From Nocardioides gilvus (GTDB lineage: Bacteria > Actinomycetota > Actinomycetes > Propionibacteriales > Nocardioidaceae), in contig NZ_QHKY01000007.1 of NCBI RefSeq assembly GCF_003194605.1, forward strand, positions 62,001 through 126,000: a stretch of 64,000 nt of DNA. The letters are read 5' to 3'. The notes under the pieces were generated by a model that saw only the letters and a list, made by a program, of their open reading frames with translations, had not been told where the DNA came from and did no database searches. The position numbers were made by a program, and so were the translations under genes. Below, one piece after another: positions 35,318 to 44,284 of the stretch (position 1 is its first letter; every line of letters begins with the position of its first letter).

Positions 35318-36070
35318 ATGTCGCTGCCCGTCCACCTCGTCGATGAGCTCGGTTCCGTCCGCGTGGGGGACCTGGTGGAGGTGACCGGGGACGAGGCGCA
35401 CCACGCCGTGGCCGTGCGACGGCTGGCGGTGGGGGAGCGAGTGGTCCTGACCGACGGCGTCGGGAGCGCGGTGACCGGAACGGTTGCCACCACCGGCAAG
35501 CGGGTCTTCGGCGTCGGGGTCGAAGAGGTGTCCCGCGTCGCGCACGCCGAGCCGCGCGTCACCGTCGTCCAGGCGCTGCCCAAGGGTGAGCGCGGTGAGT
35601 TGGCTGTCGAGGTCCTCACCGAGGTCGGGGTCGACAGGATCGTGCCGTGGGCGGCCTCTAGGTCGGTGGCCGTGTGGCGGGGTGAGCGCGCCCTGAAGTC
35701 GCGTGCGAAGTGGAGCGCCACCGCGCGTGAGGCGGCCAAGCAGTCACGCCGGGTCTGGCACCCGGAGGTGACTGCGCTGGCGAGCACGGCGGAGGTCTGC
35801 GCACTGGTCGCGGGCGCTGACACTGCCCTGGTGCTGCACGAGGACGCGACTGCTCCGCTCTCGGCGATCACCCTGCCGATCTCTGGTGAGGTGCTCGTCG
35901 TGGTGGGCCCCGAGGGCGGTGTCGCGCCCGAGGAGCTCGAGGCATTCACTGCGGCGGGCGCGGTCTCCGTACGTCTGGGTGCAGAAGTGTTGCGCACGTC
36001 GACAGCGGGTGTCGTCGCGGTCGGCGCGCTGCTGGCACGTACCCCCCGCTGGGGCAGCCAACAGCCCTGA
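35318..36070 (+). CDS. rsmE: 16S rRNA m3U1498 methyltransferase RsmE
   Basis: 250 residues. A SPOUT-fold methyltransferase that modifies U1498 of 16S rRNA. The N-terminal PUA-like domain has VTGDEAHHAVAVRRLAVGE. The C-terminal knot has the SAM-binding loops VVGPEGGVAPEELE and VRLGAEVLRTSTAGV. ATG 35318 has GAGGAG about 8 bp upstream, and the gap to dnaJ is 15 bp, so it probably belongs to the hrcA-dnaJ transcript. Confidence 0.96.
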   Translation: MSLPVHLVDELGSVRVGDLVEVTGDEAHHAVAVRRLAVGERVVLTDGVGSAVTGTVATTGKRVFGVGVEEVSRVAHAEPRVTVVQALPKGERGELAVEVLTEVGVDRIVPWAASRSVAVWRGERALKSRAKWSATAREAAKQSRRVWHPEVTALASTAEVCALVAGADTALVLHEDATAPLSAITLPISGEVLVVVGPEGGVAPEELEAFTAAGAVSVRLGAEVLRTSTAGVVAVGALLARTPRWGSQQP

Positions 36071-36094
36071 CGTCACCGGTCAGCTCCAGCTGGC

Positions 36095-37045
36095 TCAGTC
36101 GAGCGTGAAGTCCTTGCTGTCGCTCGTCACCCTGGCTCCTCGTTCGCCGTCCGAGGGGTCGTCGGTGGAGGCCACAAAGGTGTAGTCACCCGGGGCCAAC
36201 TCCGAGACGTCGATGCTGGTCGCCCACGGGTGGAGAGCATCCATCCAGCCGTCGGCGGTGGCGTAGCCCTCGAGCACGACCTCGTCCTCGCGCAGGATCT
36301 GCCACGGCACGTTGGCCTCGGGGGAGCTGGCCACCCCTTCCGCGTCGAGCACGTCGCCGCTCACTGCCTGACCCTGCGTGGGGACGGTGACGTTGACCAT
36401 GGCGAGGCTCTGGTTCCACTTCGAGGCGCGGAACGGCTCCGTGATGTCGATCCCGAAGAGGGTGTTGGACGGCTCAGCGCCGGGCTGGGTCTCGGGTGCG
36501 CCCTCCTCATCGGCAGCAGGCTCCGCAGCGGGACGTACGAAGCGCACGGGCGCCTGGCTCTGCTCGACGCCCTGGAGAGTGCGCACCATCTGCTGGATGG
36601 CCAGTTGTGCGTCGCCTTCCTTCATGCCGCGGGCGAGCCCGGTGGAGATGTCACCGTTGAGCTGGACCGTGATGACCTTGCGTCCAGCCTCGGCGGAGAG
36701 CACGGTCCCCCCGGGCCACAGGGTGCGGTAGTCGGTGTCGAGAGGCATGCCGCCGTCGACGAGCCGGGCGGCCTCCGTGAGAGTGACTCCCTGCACCTCC
36801 CGGAACTCACGGAAGAGACGGTCCTTGCCACCTGCCTCGCCCACGAAGTAGATCGGGGCGGCGACCGTGACGGTGGGTTCCTCGCTCTCCTCCGGCTCCG
36901 AGGGGCTCTGGCTGGCGGGGGTGGATTCCGCGGTGGGGTCGTTCTCGGCGGACCCTTGGGTGCCACACCCGGCCAGGACGAAGGTGGCCGTCACCACGGC
37001 AGCGAGCCCGCGACGTCGGCGCGACTGGGAGGGGAGGTTCATCAT
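36095..37045 (-). CDS. Lipoprotein with GerMN and Gmad2 (Ig-like) domains
   Basis: 316 residues. A signal peptide with a lipobox (FVLAGCGTQ, Cys near residue 28) predicts lipid anchoring on the outer face of the membrane. An acidic Ser/Pro/Glu linker follows. The GerMN domain (~60-175) includes AAPIYFVGEAGGKDRLFREF, and the Gmad2 domain (~225-316) includes VTVPTQGQAVSGDV and YTFVASTDDPSDGERG. This pair is common in LpqB-like and spore-germination-type lipoproteins; in non-sporulating actinobacteria the role is unknown. ATG 37045 and ATG 37042 are both possible starts. Convergent with rsmE. Confidence 0.88.
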   Translation of the reverse strand: MMNLPSQSRRRRGLAAVVTATFVLAGCGTQGSAENDPTAESTPASQSPSEPEESEEPTVTVAAPIYFVGEAGGKDRLFREFREVQGVTLTEAARLVDGGMPLDTDYRTLWPGGTVLSAEAGRKVITVQLNGDISTGLARGMKEGDAQLAIQQMVRTLQGVEQSQAPVRFVRPAAEPAADEEGAPETQPGAEPSNTLFGIDITEPFRASKWNQSLAMVNVTVPTQGQAVSGDVLDAEGVASSPEANVPWQILREDEVVLEGYATADGWMDALHPWATSIDVSELAPGDYTFVASTDDPSDGERGARVTSDSKDFTLD

Positions 37046-37126
37046 GTACCCGAGAGTAGTCAAGGGTCGCTCCTCGTGTGGGTGATTCACTCCAAGGTCG
37101 AAGAGCCGATCCCCTCGTGCCACGCC

Positions 37127-37132
37127 TAGGGT
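37127..37132 (+). promoter_or_regulatory. Putative -10 hexamer for the HIT gene
   Basis: TAGGGT, 6 bp before ATG 37139, which favours that ATG over the in-frame GTG at 37133. Confidence 0.5.
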
Positions 37133-37138
37133 GTGACC

Positions 37139-37492
37139 ATGAGCACTACAGAGGCTGACTGCATCTTCTGCCGGATCGTGGCTGGAGAGATTCCTGCGAC
37201 CGTCGTCCACCGCACGGCAACGACCGTCGCCTTCCGCGACGCCAACCCGCAGGCGCCCACCCACGTCCTGGTGGTGCCGCGTACGCACGTGGCCAACGCC
37301 GCCGAGCTCGCGGACGTCGAGCCCGGCACCATGTCCGACCTGGTGACCGCCGCAGCAGCGGTGGCCCACGAGGACGGCCTGGGCAGCGACTACCGTCTCG
37401 TCTTCAACACCGGAGCCGGGGCCGGCCAGACGGTCTTCCACGCCCATCTCCACCTGCTCGGTGGACGATCGCTGGCCTGGCCGCCCGGCTGA
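37139..37492 (+). CDS. HIT family nucleotide hydrolase
   Basis: 117 residues, the size of HINT/HinT proteins. The histidine triad is FHAHLHLLGG with H101, H103 and H105, which hydrolyse phosphoramidate bonds of purine nucleotides. An N-terminal CIFCRIVAGEIPA has the Cys pair C8/C11 of the zinc-bearing HIT branch. It begins the run HIT-phoH-ybeY-corC that is conserved in actinobacteria. The 87-bp gap to phoH suggests a separate phoH signal. Confidence 0.93.
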   Translation: MSTTEADCIFCRIVAGEIPATVVHRTATTVAFRDANPQAPTHVLVVPRTHVANAAELADVEPGTMSDLVTAAAAVAHEDGLGSDYRLVFNTGAGAGQTVFHAHLHLLGGRSLAWPPG

Positions 37493-37579
37493 TTCCGAAC
37501 CCCGTGGGTGCTATCGAGCGCCTCCCGTAACATGGGGGTCCAGTCGCCACCGTCGAAAGGCCGCCCACACCGGGCCCCC

Positions 37580-38602
37580 ATGTCCCAGACACCTCTCACC
37601 ACGAAGCACACGCTGGTGGTGCCCTCCAGCGTTGACATGGTCGCCGTGCTCGGCCCGGCCGACGTCCACCTCGATCTCCTCGAGGACCTCTTCGACGTGG
37701 CTGTCCACGTGCGTGGCAACCGCATCAGCATGAGCGGCGAGATCCACCAGGTCGCGGCGGTCGAGAAGGCTCTTTCCGAAGTCGTCACGATCGTGCGGTC
37801 CGGTCACGGGATCACGCCCGAGACCGTCGAGCGCATCATCGCCATGGTCAAGGCGGAGGACGACGCGCGCCCGGCCGACGTCCTGGGGCACCACATCCTG
37901 ACGAACCGTGGCCGCACGATCCGGCCCAAGACGCTGAACCAGAAGAAGTACGTCGACGCGATCGACAATCACACGATCACCTTCGGCATCGGTCCGGCCG
38001 GTACCGGCAAGACCTACTTGGCGATGGCGAAGGCGGTGCAGGCGCTGCAGCGTCAGGAGGTCAGCCGGATCATCCTGACCCGGCCCGCGGTCGAGGCCGG
38101 TGAACGCCTCGGTTTTCTGCCGGGCACCCTCACCGAGAAGATCGACCCCTACCTGCGCCCGCTGTACGACGCTTTGCACGACATGATGGATCCGGAGACG
38201 ATCCCCAGGCTGATGACGGCCGGGACCATCGAGGTGGCGCCGCTGGCCTACATGCGCGGCCGTACGCTCAACGAGGCCTTCGTGATCCTGGACGAGGCCC
38301 AGAACACCTCACCCGAGCAGATGAAGATGTTCCTCACGCGACTCGGATTCGGGTCCAAGATGGTGGTCACGGGCGACACCACCCAGATCGACCTCCCCGG
38401 GGGGATGCGCTCGGGTCTGCGCGTCGTGGAGCAGATCCTCGAAGGAGTGGAGGACCTCTCCTTCCACCGCCTCGACAGCGACGACGTCGTGCGCCACCGC
38501 CTGGTGGGCAGGATCGTCGCGGCGTACGACGAGCACGACGCCCGCCGCGAAGCCGCCACCGCCGCCGAGGTCACCCCGCCAGTCAAGGAGAAGCGTCCGT
38601 GA
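37580..38602 (+). CDS. phoH: PhoH family ATPase/helicase-like protein
   Basis: 340 residues. A KH-like N-terminal region (~10-75) precedes a P-loop ATPase. Walker A is [13 protein letters not shown] (about 136-148), Walker B lies in [15 protein letters not shown], and a sensor region is [12 protein letters not shown]. PhoH2-like proteins have RNA helicase activity; in this genomic setting phoH is paired with ybeY in rRNA maturation. The start is uncertain: ATG 37580 ([16 protein letters not shown]) is used, and an in-frame ATG at 37532 would add 16 poorly conserved residues. The last four bases overlap the ybeY GTG. Confidence 0.94.
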   Translation: MSQTPLTTKHTLVVPSSVDMVAVLGPADVHLDLLEDLFDVAVHVRGNRISMSGEIHQVAAVEKALSEVVTIVRSGHGITPETVERIIAMVKAEDDARPADVLGHHILTNRGRTIRPKTLNQKKYVDAIDNHTITFGIGPAGTGKTYLAMAKAVQALQRQEVSRIILTRPAVEAGERLGFLPGTLTEKIDPYLRPLYDALHDMMDPETIPRLMTAGTIEVAPLAYMRGRTLNEAFVILDEAQNTSPEQMKMFLTRLGFGSKMVVTGDTTQIDLPGGMRSGLRVVEQILEGVEDLSFHRLDSDDVVRHRLVGRIVAAYDEHDARREAATAAEVTPPVKEKRP

Positions 38603-39057
38603 GCATCGAGGTCCTCAACGAGTCCGGCCACGAGATCGACGTGACCGCCCTGTCGGCGTTGAGTCGGTTCGTGATGGAGCAGATGCGCGTCCACCCACAG
38701 GCGGAGCTCTGCATCAAGGCGGTCGACGAGGAGACCATCGCTGAGCTCAACGCACAGTGGATGGAGAAGGAGGGACCGACCGACGTGCTGGCCTTCCCGA
38801 TGGACGAGTTGCGCCCGGGGCTGGTCAACGAGGAGCCGGAGGAGGGCGTCCTGGGTGACCTGGTGCTCTGTCCGGCGGTCGCGGAGCGACAGGGTGACAG
38901 CGCCGGGCACGGGACCTGGGCAGAGATCGAGCTCCTGACCACCCACGGCATCCTCCACCTGCTGGGTTATGACCACGCGGAGCCTGAGGAGCACAAGGAG
39001 ATGTTCGGCCTGCAGGACGACCTGCTCGCCCGCTGGCGAGCCCTGCCCGCCGGATGA
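38599..39057 (+). CDS. ybeY: Endoribonuclease YbeY (rRNA maturation factor)
   Basis: 152 residues. A metal-dependent endoribonuclease in 16S rRNA 3'-end processing and 70S quality control. The zinc site THGILHLLGYDH supplies H116, H120 and H126, and TDVLAFPMDE is the other hallmark. The GTG start overlaps the phoH stop by 4 bp (GTGA), so the two are translationally coupled. corC follows 31 bp later. Confidence 0.97.
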   Translation: MSIEVLNESGHEIDVTALSALSRFVMEQMRVHPQAELCIKAVDEETIAELNAQWMEKEGPTDVLAFPMDELRPGLVNEEPEEGVLGDLVLCPAVAERQGDSAGHGTWAEIELLTTHGILHLLGYDHAEPEEHKEMFGLQDDLLARWRALPAG

Positions 39058-39088
39058 CCGCGTTGCGCCCGGGTGGGCAGGCCCGACC

Positions 39089-40399
39089 ATGAGCGGGGGA
39101 TGGCTGCTGGCCACGACCGTCGTGCTCGTGCTGCTGGCCGGGGTGTTCTCGGCCGCGGACGCCGCCCTCAGCCAGTTCTCCCGGGCTCGTGCCGAGGAGC
39201 TCGTGGCCCAGCGCAAGGCCGGTGCTCGGCATCTCCTGCTGATCCTCGGTGAGCCGGCTCGCTATCTCAACACCGTCCTTCTGCTGCGGCTGTCCTGCGA
39301 GATGGCAGCGACCGTCGGCGTCGCCCTGTGGTGGCACGACTTCTACGACGGCGCCTGGTGGCCCACGGCGTTGACCAGCGTCGCGGTGATGGTGCTGATC
39401 TCGTTCGTGATCATCGGAGTCGCGCCGCGCACGTTGGGCCGTCAGCACGACGCGGCCTGCGCGACCTTCCTGGCCGGACCGGTCATCGCGATGACCAGGG
39501 TGTTGGGCCCGCTGCCGCAGCTGCTGATCCTGGTGGGCAACGCCATCACTCCGGGCCGTGGCTTCCGTCGTGGACCGTTCTCCAGCGAGACCGAACTGCG
39601 TGAACTGGTCGACCTGGCGGAGGCGTCCGACGTGATCGAGGAGGGTGAGCGGAAGATGATCCACTCGGTCTTCGAGCTCGGGGACACGATCTGTCGCGAG
39701 GTGATGGTGCCGAGACCCGACATGGTCTACGTCGAGCGCCACAAGAACCTGCGCCAGGTGACGAGTCTCTTCCTGCGGTCCGGATACTCGCGGATCCCGG
39801 TCATCGGCGAGAACCTCGATGACATCGTCGGGGTCGCCTACTTCAAGGACGTCGTACGGCGGGACTTCGAGGATCCGCAGATCGAGACCACTCTGCGGGT
39901 CGACGAGGTCATGCGTGATGCCTACTTCGTGCCCGACACGAAGGCGGCCGGGGACCTGCTCACCGAGATGCAGTCACGGCGCCAGCACGTGGCGGTGGTG
40001 GTCGACGAGTACGGCGGCACGACGGGGTTGGTGACCATCGAGGACGTGCTCGAGGAGATCGTCGGCGAGATCACCGACGAGTATGACGAAGAGGTGCCGG
40101 AGTCCGAGGTCACCGAGGCAGGCACGCGTGTCTCGGTCCGCTACGCCGTCGACGACCTGGTCGACCTGTTCGGCATCAACGTGATCGATGACGAGGTCGA
40201 CACCGTGGGGGGACTGATGGCCAAACATCTCGGCAAGGTCCCACTGGCCGGCGCGGTCGTGGAGGTCCATGGCCTGCGCTTCGAGGCGGAGGGTCCGTCA
40301 GGTCGCCGCAACAAGGTGGGCACGGTGCTGGTCGGACCGGTCGAGCCCAAGGGATCGGACCCGGTCGCCCCAGGACTCAAGGAGGAGAACGAACGATGA
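39089..40399 (+). CDS. Hemolysin C/CorC-CNNM family membrane protein
   Basis: 436 residues. The DUF21/CNNM transmembrane domain (~1-180) has four hydrophobic segments, beginning [24 protein letters not shown] pair (~200-330) includes [20 protein letters not shown] and [20 protein letters not shown]. The CorC_HlyC FAD-binding-like domain follows (~345-425). Family roles include Mg2+/Co2+ efflux or transport control; the name hemolysin is historical. ATG 39089 is the start (SD GGGTGGG weak). The stop overlaps the next gene by ATGA. Confidence 0.93.
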   Translation: MSGGWLLATTVVLVLLAGVFSAADAALSQFSRARAEELVAQRKAGARHLLLILGEPARYLNTVLLLRLSCEMAATVGVALWWHDFYDGAWWPTALTSVAVMVLISFVIIGVAPRTLGRQHDAACATFLAGPVIAMTRVLGPLPQLLILVGNAITPGRGFRRGPFSSETELRELVDLAEASDVIEEGERKMIHSVFELGDTICREVMVPRPDMVYVERHKNLRQVTSLFLRSGYSRIPVIGENLDDIVGVAYFKDVVRRDFEDPQIETTLRVDEVMRDAYFVPDTKAAGDLLTEMQSRRQHVAVVVDEYGGTTGLVTIEDVLEEIVGEITDEYDEEVPESEVTEAGTRVSVRYAVDDLVDLFGINVIDDEVDTVGGLMAKHLGKVPLAGAVVEVHGLRFEAEGPSGRRNKVGTVLVGPVEPKGSDPVAPGLKEENER

Positions 40400-40755
40400 C
40401 ACCACCCGCAGACCTCTCGCCCGAGGACGCCAAGTTGGTCACCCTGGCCAAGGCCACCCGCGCTCGGGTGGACGCGGCGGAAGGGGCAGCCGTGCGCGAC
40501 ACCGACGGGCGGACGTACGCCGCCGCCTCGGTCGCTCTGCCCTCCCTCACCCTGAGCGCGGTCCAGGTCTGCGTGGCCATGGCGTACGCGTCGGGGTCAC
40601 GAGGTCTGGAGGCGGTCGTACGACTGGCAGCCACCGCTGAGCTCCCGGTCACGGACCGCGGGGTGCTGGGTGACTTCGCCGGTCGTGACGTGGTCATCCA
40701 CCTCGGCGACCCGCGCGGGAGCCTCACCTTCAGCGGGAGACTTCACCAGTTCTGA
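40396..40755 (+). CDS. Cytidine-deaminase-like protein lacking the zinc site
   Basis: 119 residues. Length, context (corC-x-era) and segments such as AKATRARVDAAEGAAVRDTDGR, shortened here to ATRARVDAAEGAAVRDTDGR, and TYAAASVALPSLTLSAVQVCVAMA follow a cytidine deaminase fold. However, the catalytic HAE is replaced (AAASVALPS, no His-Ala-Glu) and no PCxxC zinc-binding pair exists. It is therefore unlikely to deaminate cytidine. It overlaps corC by ATGA and is probably co-translated with it. A structural or regulatory role is a guess; I am confident only about the reading frame and the missing residues. Confidence 0.75.
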   Translation: MTPPADLSPEDAKLVTLAKATRARVDAAEGAAVRDTDGRTYAAASVALPSLTLSAVQVCVAMAYASGSRGLEAVVRLAATAELPVTDRGVLGDFAGRDVVIHLGDPRGSLTFSGRLHQF

Positions 40756-40781
40756 GGGTCGCGCCGGTCCTCGGCCTGCCT

Positions 40782-40787
40782 TACGGT
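40782..40787 (+). promoter_or_regulatory. Putative -10 hexamer upstream of the FAD oxidoreductase gene
   Basis: TACGGT, 7 bp before ATG 40795. It would give the tmsA-tmsB-type pair its own promoter inside the corC-era cluster. Confidence 0.5.
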
Positions 40788-40794
40788 TGATGGC

Positions 40795-42165
40795 ATGAGC
40801 GTGCACGTGGCTCGTGCGGAGGGCCAACGCCACGAGGCCGCCGTCGCCCGGTTGCGGGCGTCGTACGCGGCCCTACCGGTCGGTGCCCCGGTCCGGCTGG
40901 CCAAGAGGACCAGCAACCTCTTCCGGCCGCGGGCCGTGCCGACGACTGGCCTCGACGTCTCCGGTCTCGACGGGGTCCTGGCAGTCGATCCCGACGGACG
41001 CGAGGCGGTGGTGCAGGGCATGTGCACCTACCAGCGTCTCGTGGAGGCGACGCTGCCACACGGGTTGATGCCGCTGGTCGTGCCACAGCTGCGCACCATC
41101 ACCCTCGGTGGAGCGGTCAGCGGCCTCGGGATCGAGTCCACGAGCTTTCGTCATGGCCTGCCGCACGAGTCGGTGCTCGAGATGGACGTCCTCACCGGTG
41201 CCGGGGAGGTGGTGACGTGCCGCCCGGGCGATGAGCTGTTCGATGCCTTTCCCAACTCCTACGGCTCCTTGGGGTACGCGATCCGGTTGCGTGTCGAGCT
41301 GACCCCGGTGGGGGAGTACGTCGCGCTGCGCCACGTCCCCTTCACCAGCGCCGAGGCTCTCGGGGAGGCCGTCGAGAAGATCGTCCGGTCCGGTGAGTGG
41401 CTCGGCACACGGGTGGATGCGATGGACGGGGTGGCCTTCTCACCCACCGACCTGCGACTCAGCCTGGCTGCCTTCGAGGCGGAGCCCGGCCCGGTCTCGG
41501 ACTACACCGGCTCCGAGATCTACCACCGGTCGGTGCGGGAGAAGGAGTCCGACCTGCTCACCGCGCACGACTACCTCTGGCGCTGGGACACCGACTGGTT
41601 CTGGTGTGCACAGGCCCTCGGCCTGGAGCACCCGTTGGTGCGGCGGTTCTGGCCCCGCCGCTGGCGGCATTCCGAGATCTACCAGCGCATCGTCGCCACC
41701 GAACGCCGCCATCATGTGGTGGATCGTCTGGACCGGCTGCGGGGACGTCCGGCACGCGAGCGCGTGATCCAGGACGTCGAGGTGCCGCTGGATGCGTTGG
41801 GCGACTTCCTGGCGTGGTTCGACCGCCACGTCTCGATGCGTCCGGTGTGGCTCTGCCCGTTGCGGCTCCGGGGCGAGCGGACCTGGCCGACCTATCCGCT
41901 GCGGCCGGGGGAGACGTACGTCAACCTCGGCTTCTGGGGGACGGTGGCGGTGGGACCCACTGCGGGTGGAGCACCGCTCAACCGGGCCGTCGAGGCGCGG
42001 GTCACTGACCTGGGCGGTCACAAGTCGCTCTACTCCGACGCCTACTACGGACCCGAGGAGTTCCATCGACTCTACGGAGGCGCGCACCTGGCCCGGGTGA
42101 AGGCCATGCATGACCCGCAGGACCGACTGAGCAACCTCTACGACAAGGCGGTGCTTCGACGATGA
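40795..42165 (+). CDS. tmsA: FAD-binding oxidoreductase, tuberculostearic-acid synthesis type (TmsA/BfaA-like)
   Basis: 456 residues with a VAO/PCMH-type FAD fold related to DHCR24. The FAD-binding domain (~25-220) includes VVPQLRTITLGGAVSGLGIE and EMDVLTGAGEVVTCRPGDE. The C-terminal domain has the Trp-rich WRWDTDWFWCAQALGLEHPL. It overlaps by ATGA a Cfa-type methyltransferase. In actinobacteria this oxidoreductase-methyltransferase pair (named tmsA/tmsB, or bfaA/bfaB) makes 10-methyl-branched fatty acids: the methyltransferase adds a methylene to oleoyl chains and the flavoenzyme reduces it. Assignment rests on the pairing and the folds. Confidence 0.82.
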   Translation: MSVHVARAEGQRHEAAVARLRASYAALPVGAPVRLAKRTSNLFRPRAVPTTGLDVSGLDGVLAVDPDGREAVVQGMCTYQRLVEATLPHGLMPLVVPQLRTITLGGAVSGLGIESTSFRHGLPHESVLEMDVLTGAGEVVTCRPGDELFDAFPNSYGSLGYAIRLRVELTPVGEYVALRHVPFTSAEALGEAVEKIVRSGEWLGTRVDAMDGVAFSPTDLRLSLAAFEAEPGPVSDYTGSEIYHRSVREKESDLLTAHDYLWRWDTDWFWCAQALGLEHPLVRRFWPRRWRHSEIYQRIVATERRHHVVDRLDRLRGRPARERVIQDVEVPLDALGDFLAWFDRHVSMRPVWLCPLRLRGERTWPTYPLRPGETYVNLGFWGTVAVGPTAGGAPLNRAVEARVTDLGGHKSLYSDAYYGPEEFHRLYGGAHLARVKAMHDPQDRLSNLYDKAVLRR

Positions 42166-43475
42166 GTGAGATCAAGATCCCGAAACAGACCCGCAACCAC
42201 GAATCGACCCGGTCCCCGTCGATAGCCGGAGCAATGGCGTCCCTGCTGCGCGACGGGATGCCGGTGCGCTTCTCCGCGTACGACGGCAGCACCGCCGGTC
42301 CGCCGCAGAGTCGCACCGGGCTCGAGCTCAAGAGCGAGCGCGGGCTGTCCTACCTGCTCACCGCTCCCGGTGACCTCGGAATGGTGCGGGCCTACGTCTC
42401 CGGAGACCTCGACATGGTCGGGGTGCACCCCGGAGACCCCTACGACCTGCTCGTCGACCTCATGGACCGCACCAGGTTCCGGGCGCCGGGGCCTGTCGAG
42501 CTGGTGCAGGCGCTCCGGGGTCTGGGGATCGCTCACCTGTTCCCGCCACCCCCGCCGCCCCAGGAACACCTCCCGCGCTGGCGTCGCGCCGTGGAAGGGG
42601 TGCGGCACTCGATCGCCCGGGACGCCAACGTCATCGAGCACCACTACGACGTCTCCAACGCCTTCTACGAGCACGTCCTCGGTCCCTCGATGGCTTACAC
42701 GTGTGCTCTCTATCCCTACCCGGGGGCGACCTTGGAGGAGGCTCAGGCCGCCAAGTTCGACCTCGTGGCGCGCAAGTTGGCGCTGCGTCCCGGGCAACGA
42801 CTCCTCGACGTCGGGTGTGGGTGGGGTGGCATGGCGATCCATGCCGCGCGCGAGTACGGGGTCCAGGTGCTCGGAGTGACGCTGTCGGCGGAGCAGGCGG
42901 CATGGGCGCGCGCGGAGGTCGAGCGTGCCGGACTGTCGCCATCGGTCGAGATCCGGCACCAGGACTATCGTCACGTCACCGAGACAGGCTTCGACGCGGT
43001 GAGCTCGATCGGCCTGACCGAGCACATCGGGGTGGGGAAGTACCCGGAGTACTTCTTCTTCCTGCTCTCCCGCCTGCGCAGGGGAGGCCGGCTGCTCAAC
43101 CACTCCATCACCCGGCCGCACAACCGGCGCCAGGAGACGGGCGCCTTCATCGACCGGTACGTGTTTCCCGACGGTGAGCTCACTGGCGTCGGGCGGATCA
43201 TCACCGAGGCCCAGGACGTCGGGTTCGAGGTCCTTCACGTCGAGAACCTGCGGCACCACTACGCCCTCACCCTGCGCGACTGGTGCCGCAACCTGGTGGA
43301 GCACTGGGACGACTGCGTCGAGGAGGTCGGAGTGGGCACCGCCCGGGTCTGGGGGCTCTACATGGCTGGTTCGCGGTTGGGGTTCGAACGCAACGACGTG
43401 CAGTTGCACCAGGTGCTGACGGTGCGACCCTCCGCGTCCGGCGAGAACGGGTGGCCCCTGCGCGAGGAGTGGTGA
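42162..43475 (+). CDS. tmsB: Cyclopropane-fatty-acid-synthase-type methyltransferase (TmsB/BfaB-like)
   Basis: 437 residues. The Cfa/CMAS core has the SAM motif LLDVGCGWGGMAIHAA (from residue 214), preceded by the Cfa substrate-site segment HHYDVSNAFYEHVLGPSMAY and followed by GVTLSAEQAAWARAE and GLTEHIGVGKYPEYF. A ~120-residue N-terminal domain is typical for this subfamily. It transfers a methyl group from SAM to the double bond of membrane phospholipid acyl chains. The ATG overlaps the preceding oxidoreductase stop (ATGA), the pairing that distinguishes 10-methyl fatty-acid synthesis from plain cyclopropanation. 38 bp separate it from the next gene. Confidence 0.85.
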   Translation: MSEIKIPKQTRNHESTRSPSIAGAMASLLRDGMPVRFSAYDGSTAGPPQSRTGLELKSERGLSYLLTAPGDLGMVRAYVSGDLDMVGVHPGDPYDLLVDLMDRTRFRAPGPVELVQALRGLGIAHLFPPPPPPQEHLPRWRRAVEGVRHSIARDANVIEHHYDVSNAFYEHVLGPSMAYTCALYPYPGATLEEAQAAKFDLVARKLALRPGQRLLDVGCGWGGMAIHAAREYGVQVLGVTLSAEQAAWARAEVERAGLSPSVEIRHQDYRHVTETGFDAVSSIGLTEHIGVGKYPEYFFFLLSRLRRGGRLLNHSITRPHNRRQETGAFIDRYVFPDGELTGVGRIITEAQDVGFEVLHVENLRHHYALTLRDWCRNLVEHWDDCVEEVGVGTARVWGLYMAGSRLGFERNDVQLHQVLTVRPSASGENGWPLREEW

Positions 43476-43501
43476 GATTCTCCGTTCCGTGCCGAGGTGA
43501 C

Positions 43502-43507
43502 TAGCCT
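43502..43507 (+). promoter_or_regulatory. Putative -10 hexamer before the siderophore-interacting protein gene
   Basis: TAGCCT, 6 bp before GTG 43514. Confidence 0.5.
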
Positions 43508-43513
43508 TGTCCG

Positions 43514-44284
43514 GTGAGCACCAGAGCCAGGCAGTACCCCGCTGAGGTGCTGCGACGTGAACAACTCAGCGAGCACCTGGTCCGTCTGGTCCTCGGCGGT
43601 GAGGGGCTCGGCGACTTCGTGAGCACCGACCTGCCCGATGAATGGGTCGGTCTGGTGGTGCCCGGGCAGTTCCAGGTGCGCTACTACACGGTGCGCTCGT
43701 GGGACGGTTCGGAGATGGTCCTCGACGTGGTGGTGCACGAGACGGGCCTGGTCACCGAGTGGGCTCGCGGCGACTGTGTCGGCGAGACCGTGACGATCAC
43801 CGAGGCGAAGGCGTCCTTCGCCATGCCCGACGAAGCGCAGTGGGTGCTGCTGGTGGGCGACCTCACCGCGCTGCCTGCGATGGCCCGGATCACGGAGTCC
43901 GTGAAGGTGCCCACGCGAATCTGGGCCGAGGTCCCTGATGACCTCGCGGGTTACCTGCCGGTCGGCAGCGACGTCACCTGGCTCGATACCCCTCCCGGCG
44001 GCTCCGCCCTGGCCGAGACGGTCGAGACCATCGACTGGCCGCAGGGCAGCGGCTACTTCTGGATGGCAGGGGAGTCCGCGCAGATGCGGGCGATCCGCAA
44101 GCACCTGATGCGGGTACGGCAGATGCCGTCCTCGGACTACGACGTCATGGGCTACTGGCGCAGCACCGCCGGGCGGCAGCCGCGTGCTGTCGATCCAGCC
44201 CCGATCCACCGCGCCGGCAAGGCCTCCGGCAAGTCCGACCAACAGATCTGGGCGGACTACGACGCTGCCCGGGAGGAATCATGA
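43514..44284 (+). CDS. Siderophore-interacting protein (SIP/ViuB family flavin reductase)
   Basis: 256 residues. The FAD-binding barrel contains QVRYYTVRSWDGSEMVLDVV (RxYTxR signature) and the NAD(P)H domain has WVLLVGDLTALPAMARI. The C-terminal GYFWMAGESAQMRAIRKHL and GYWRSTAGRQ are SIP hallmarks. These enzymes reduce ferric siderophores in the cytoplasm to release iron. No siderophore synthesis or transport genes are nearby, and the gene is placed between tmsB and era, overlapping the era ATG by 4 bp. It is possible that the flavin reductase instead supplies electrons to the neighbouring flavoenzyme; that is speculation. Confidence 0.88.
   Translation: MSTRARQYPAEVLRREQLSEHLVRLVLGGEGLGDFVSTDLPDEWVGLVVPGQFQVRYYTVRSWDGSEMVLDVVVHETGLVTEWARGDCVGETVTITEAKASFAMPDEAQWVLLVGDLTALPAMARITESVKVPTRIWAEVPDDLAGYLPVGSDVTWLDTPPGGSALAETVETIDWPQGSGYFWMAGESAQMRAIRKHLMRVRQMPSSDYDVMGYWRSTAGRQPRAVDPAPIHRAGKASGKSDQQIWADYDAAREES

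Noticed and set aside
39054..39089. ATG 39054 overlapping the ybeY stop as the corC-family start
   Set aside because: It is out of frame with the DUF21 domain. The in-frame ATG is 39089.
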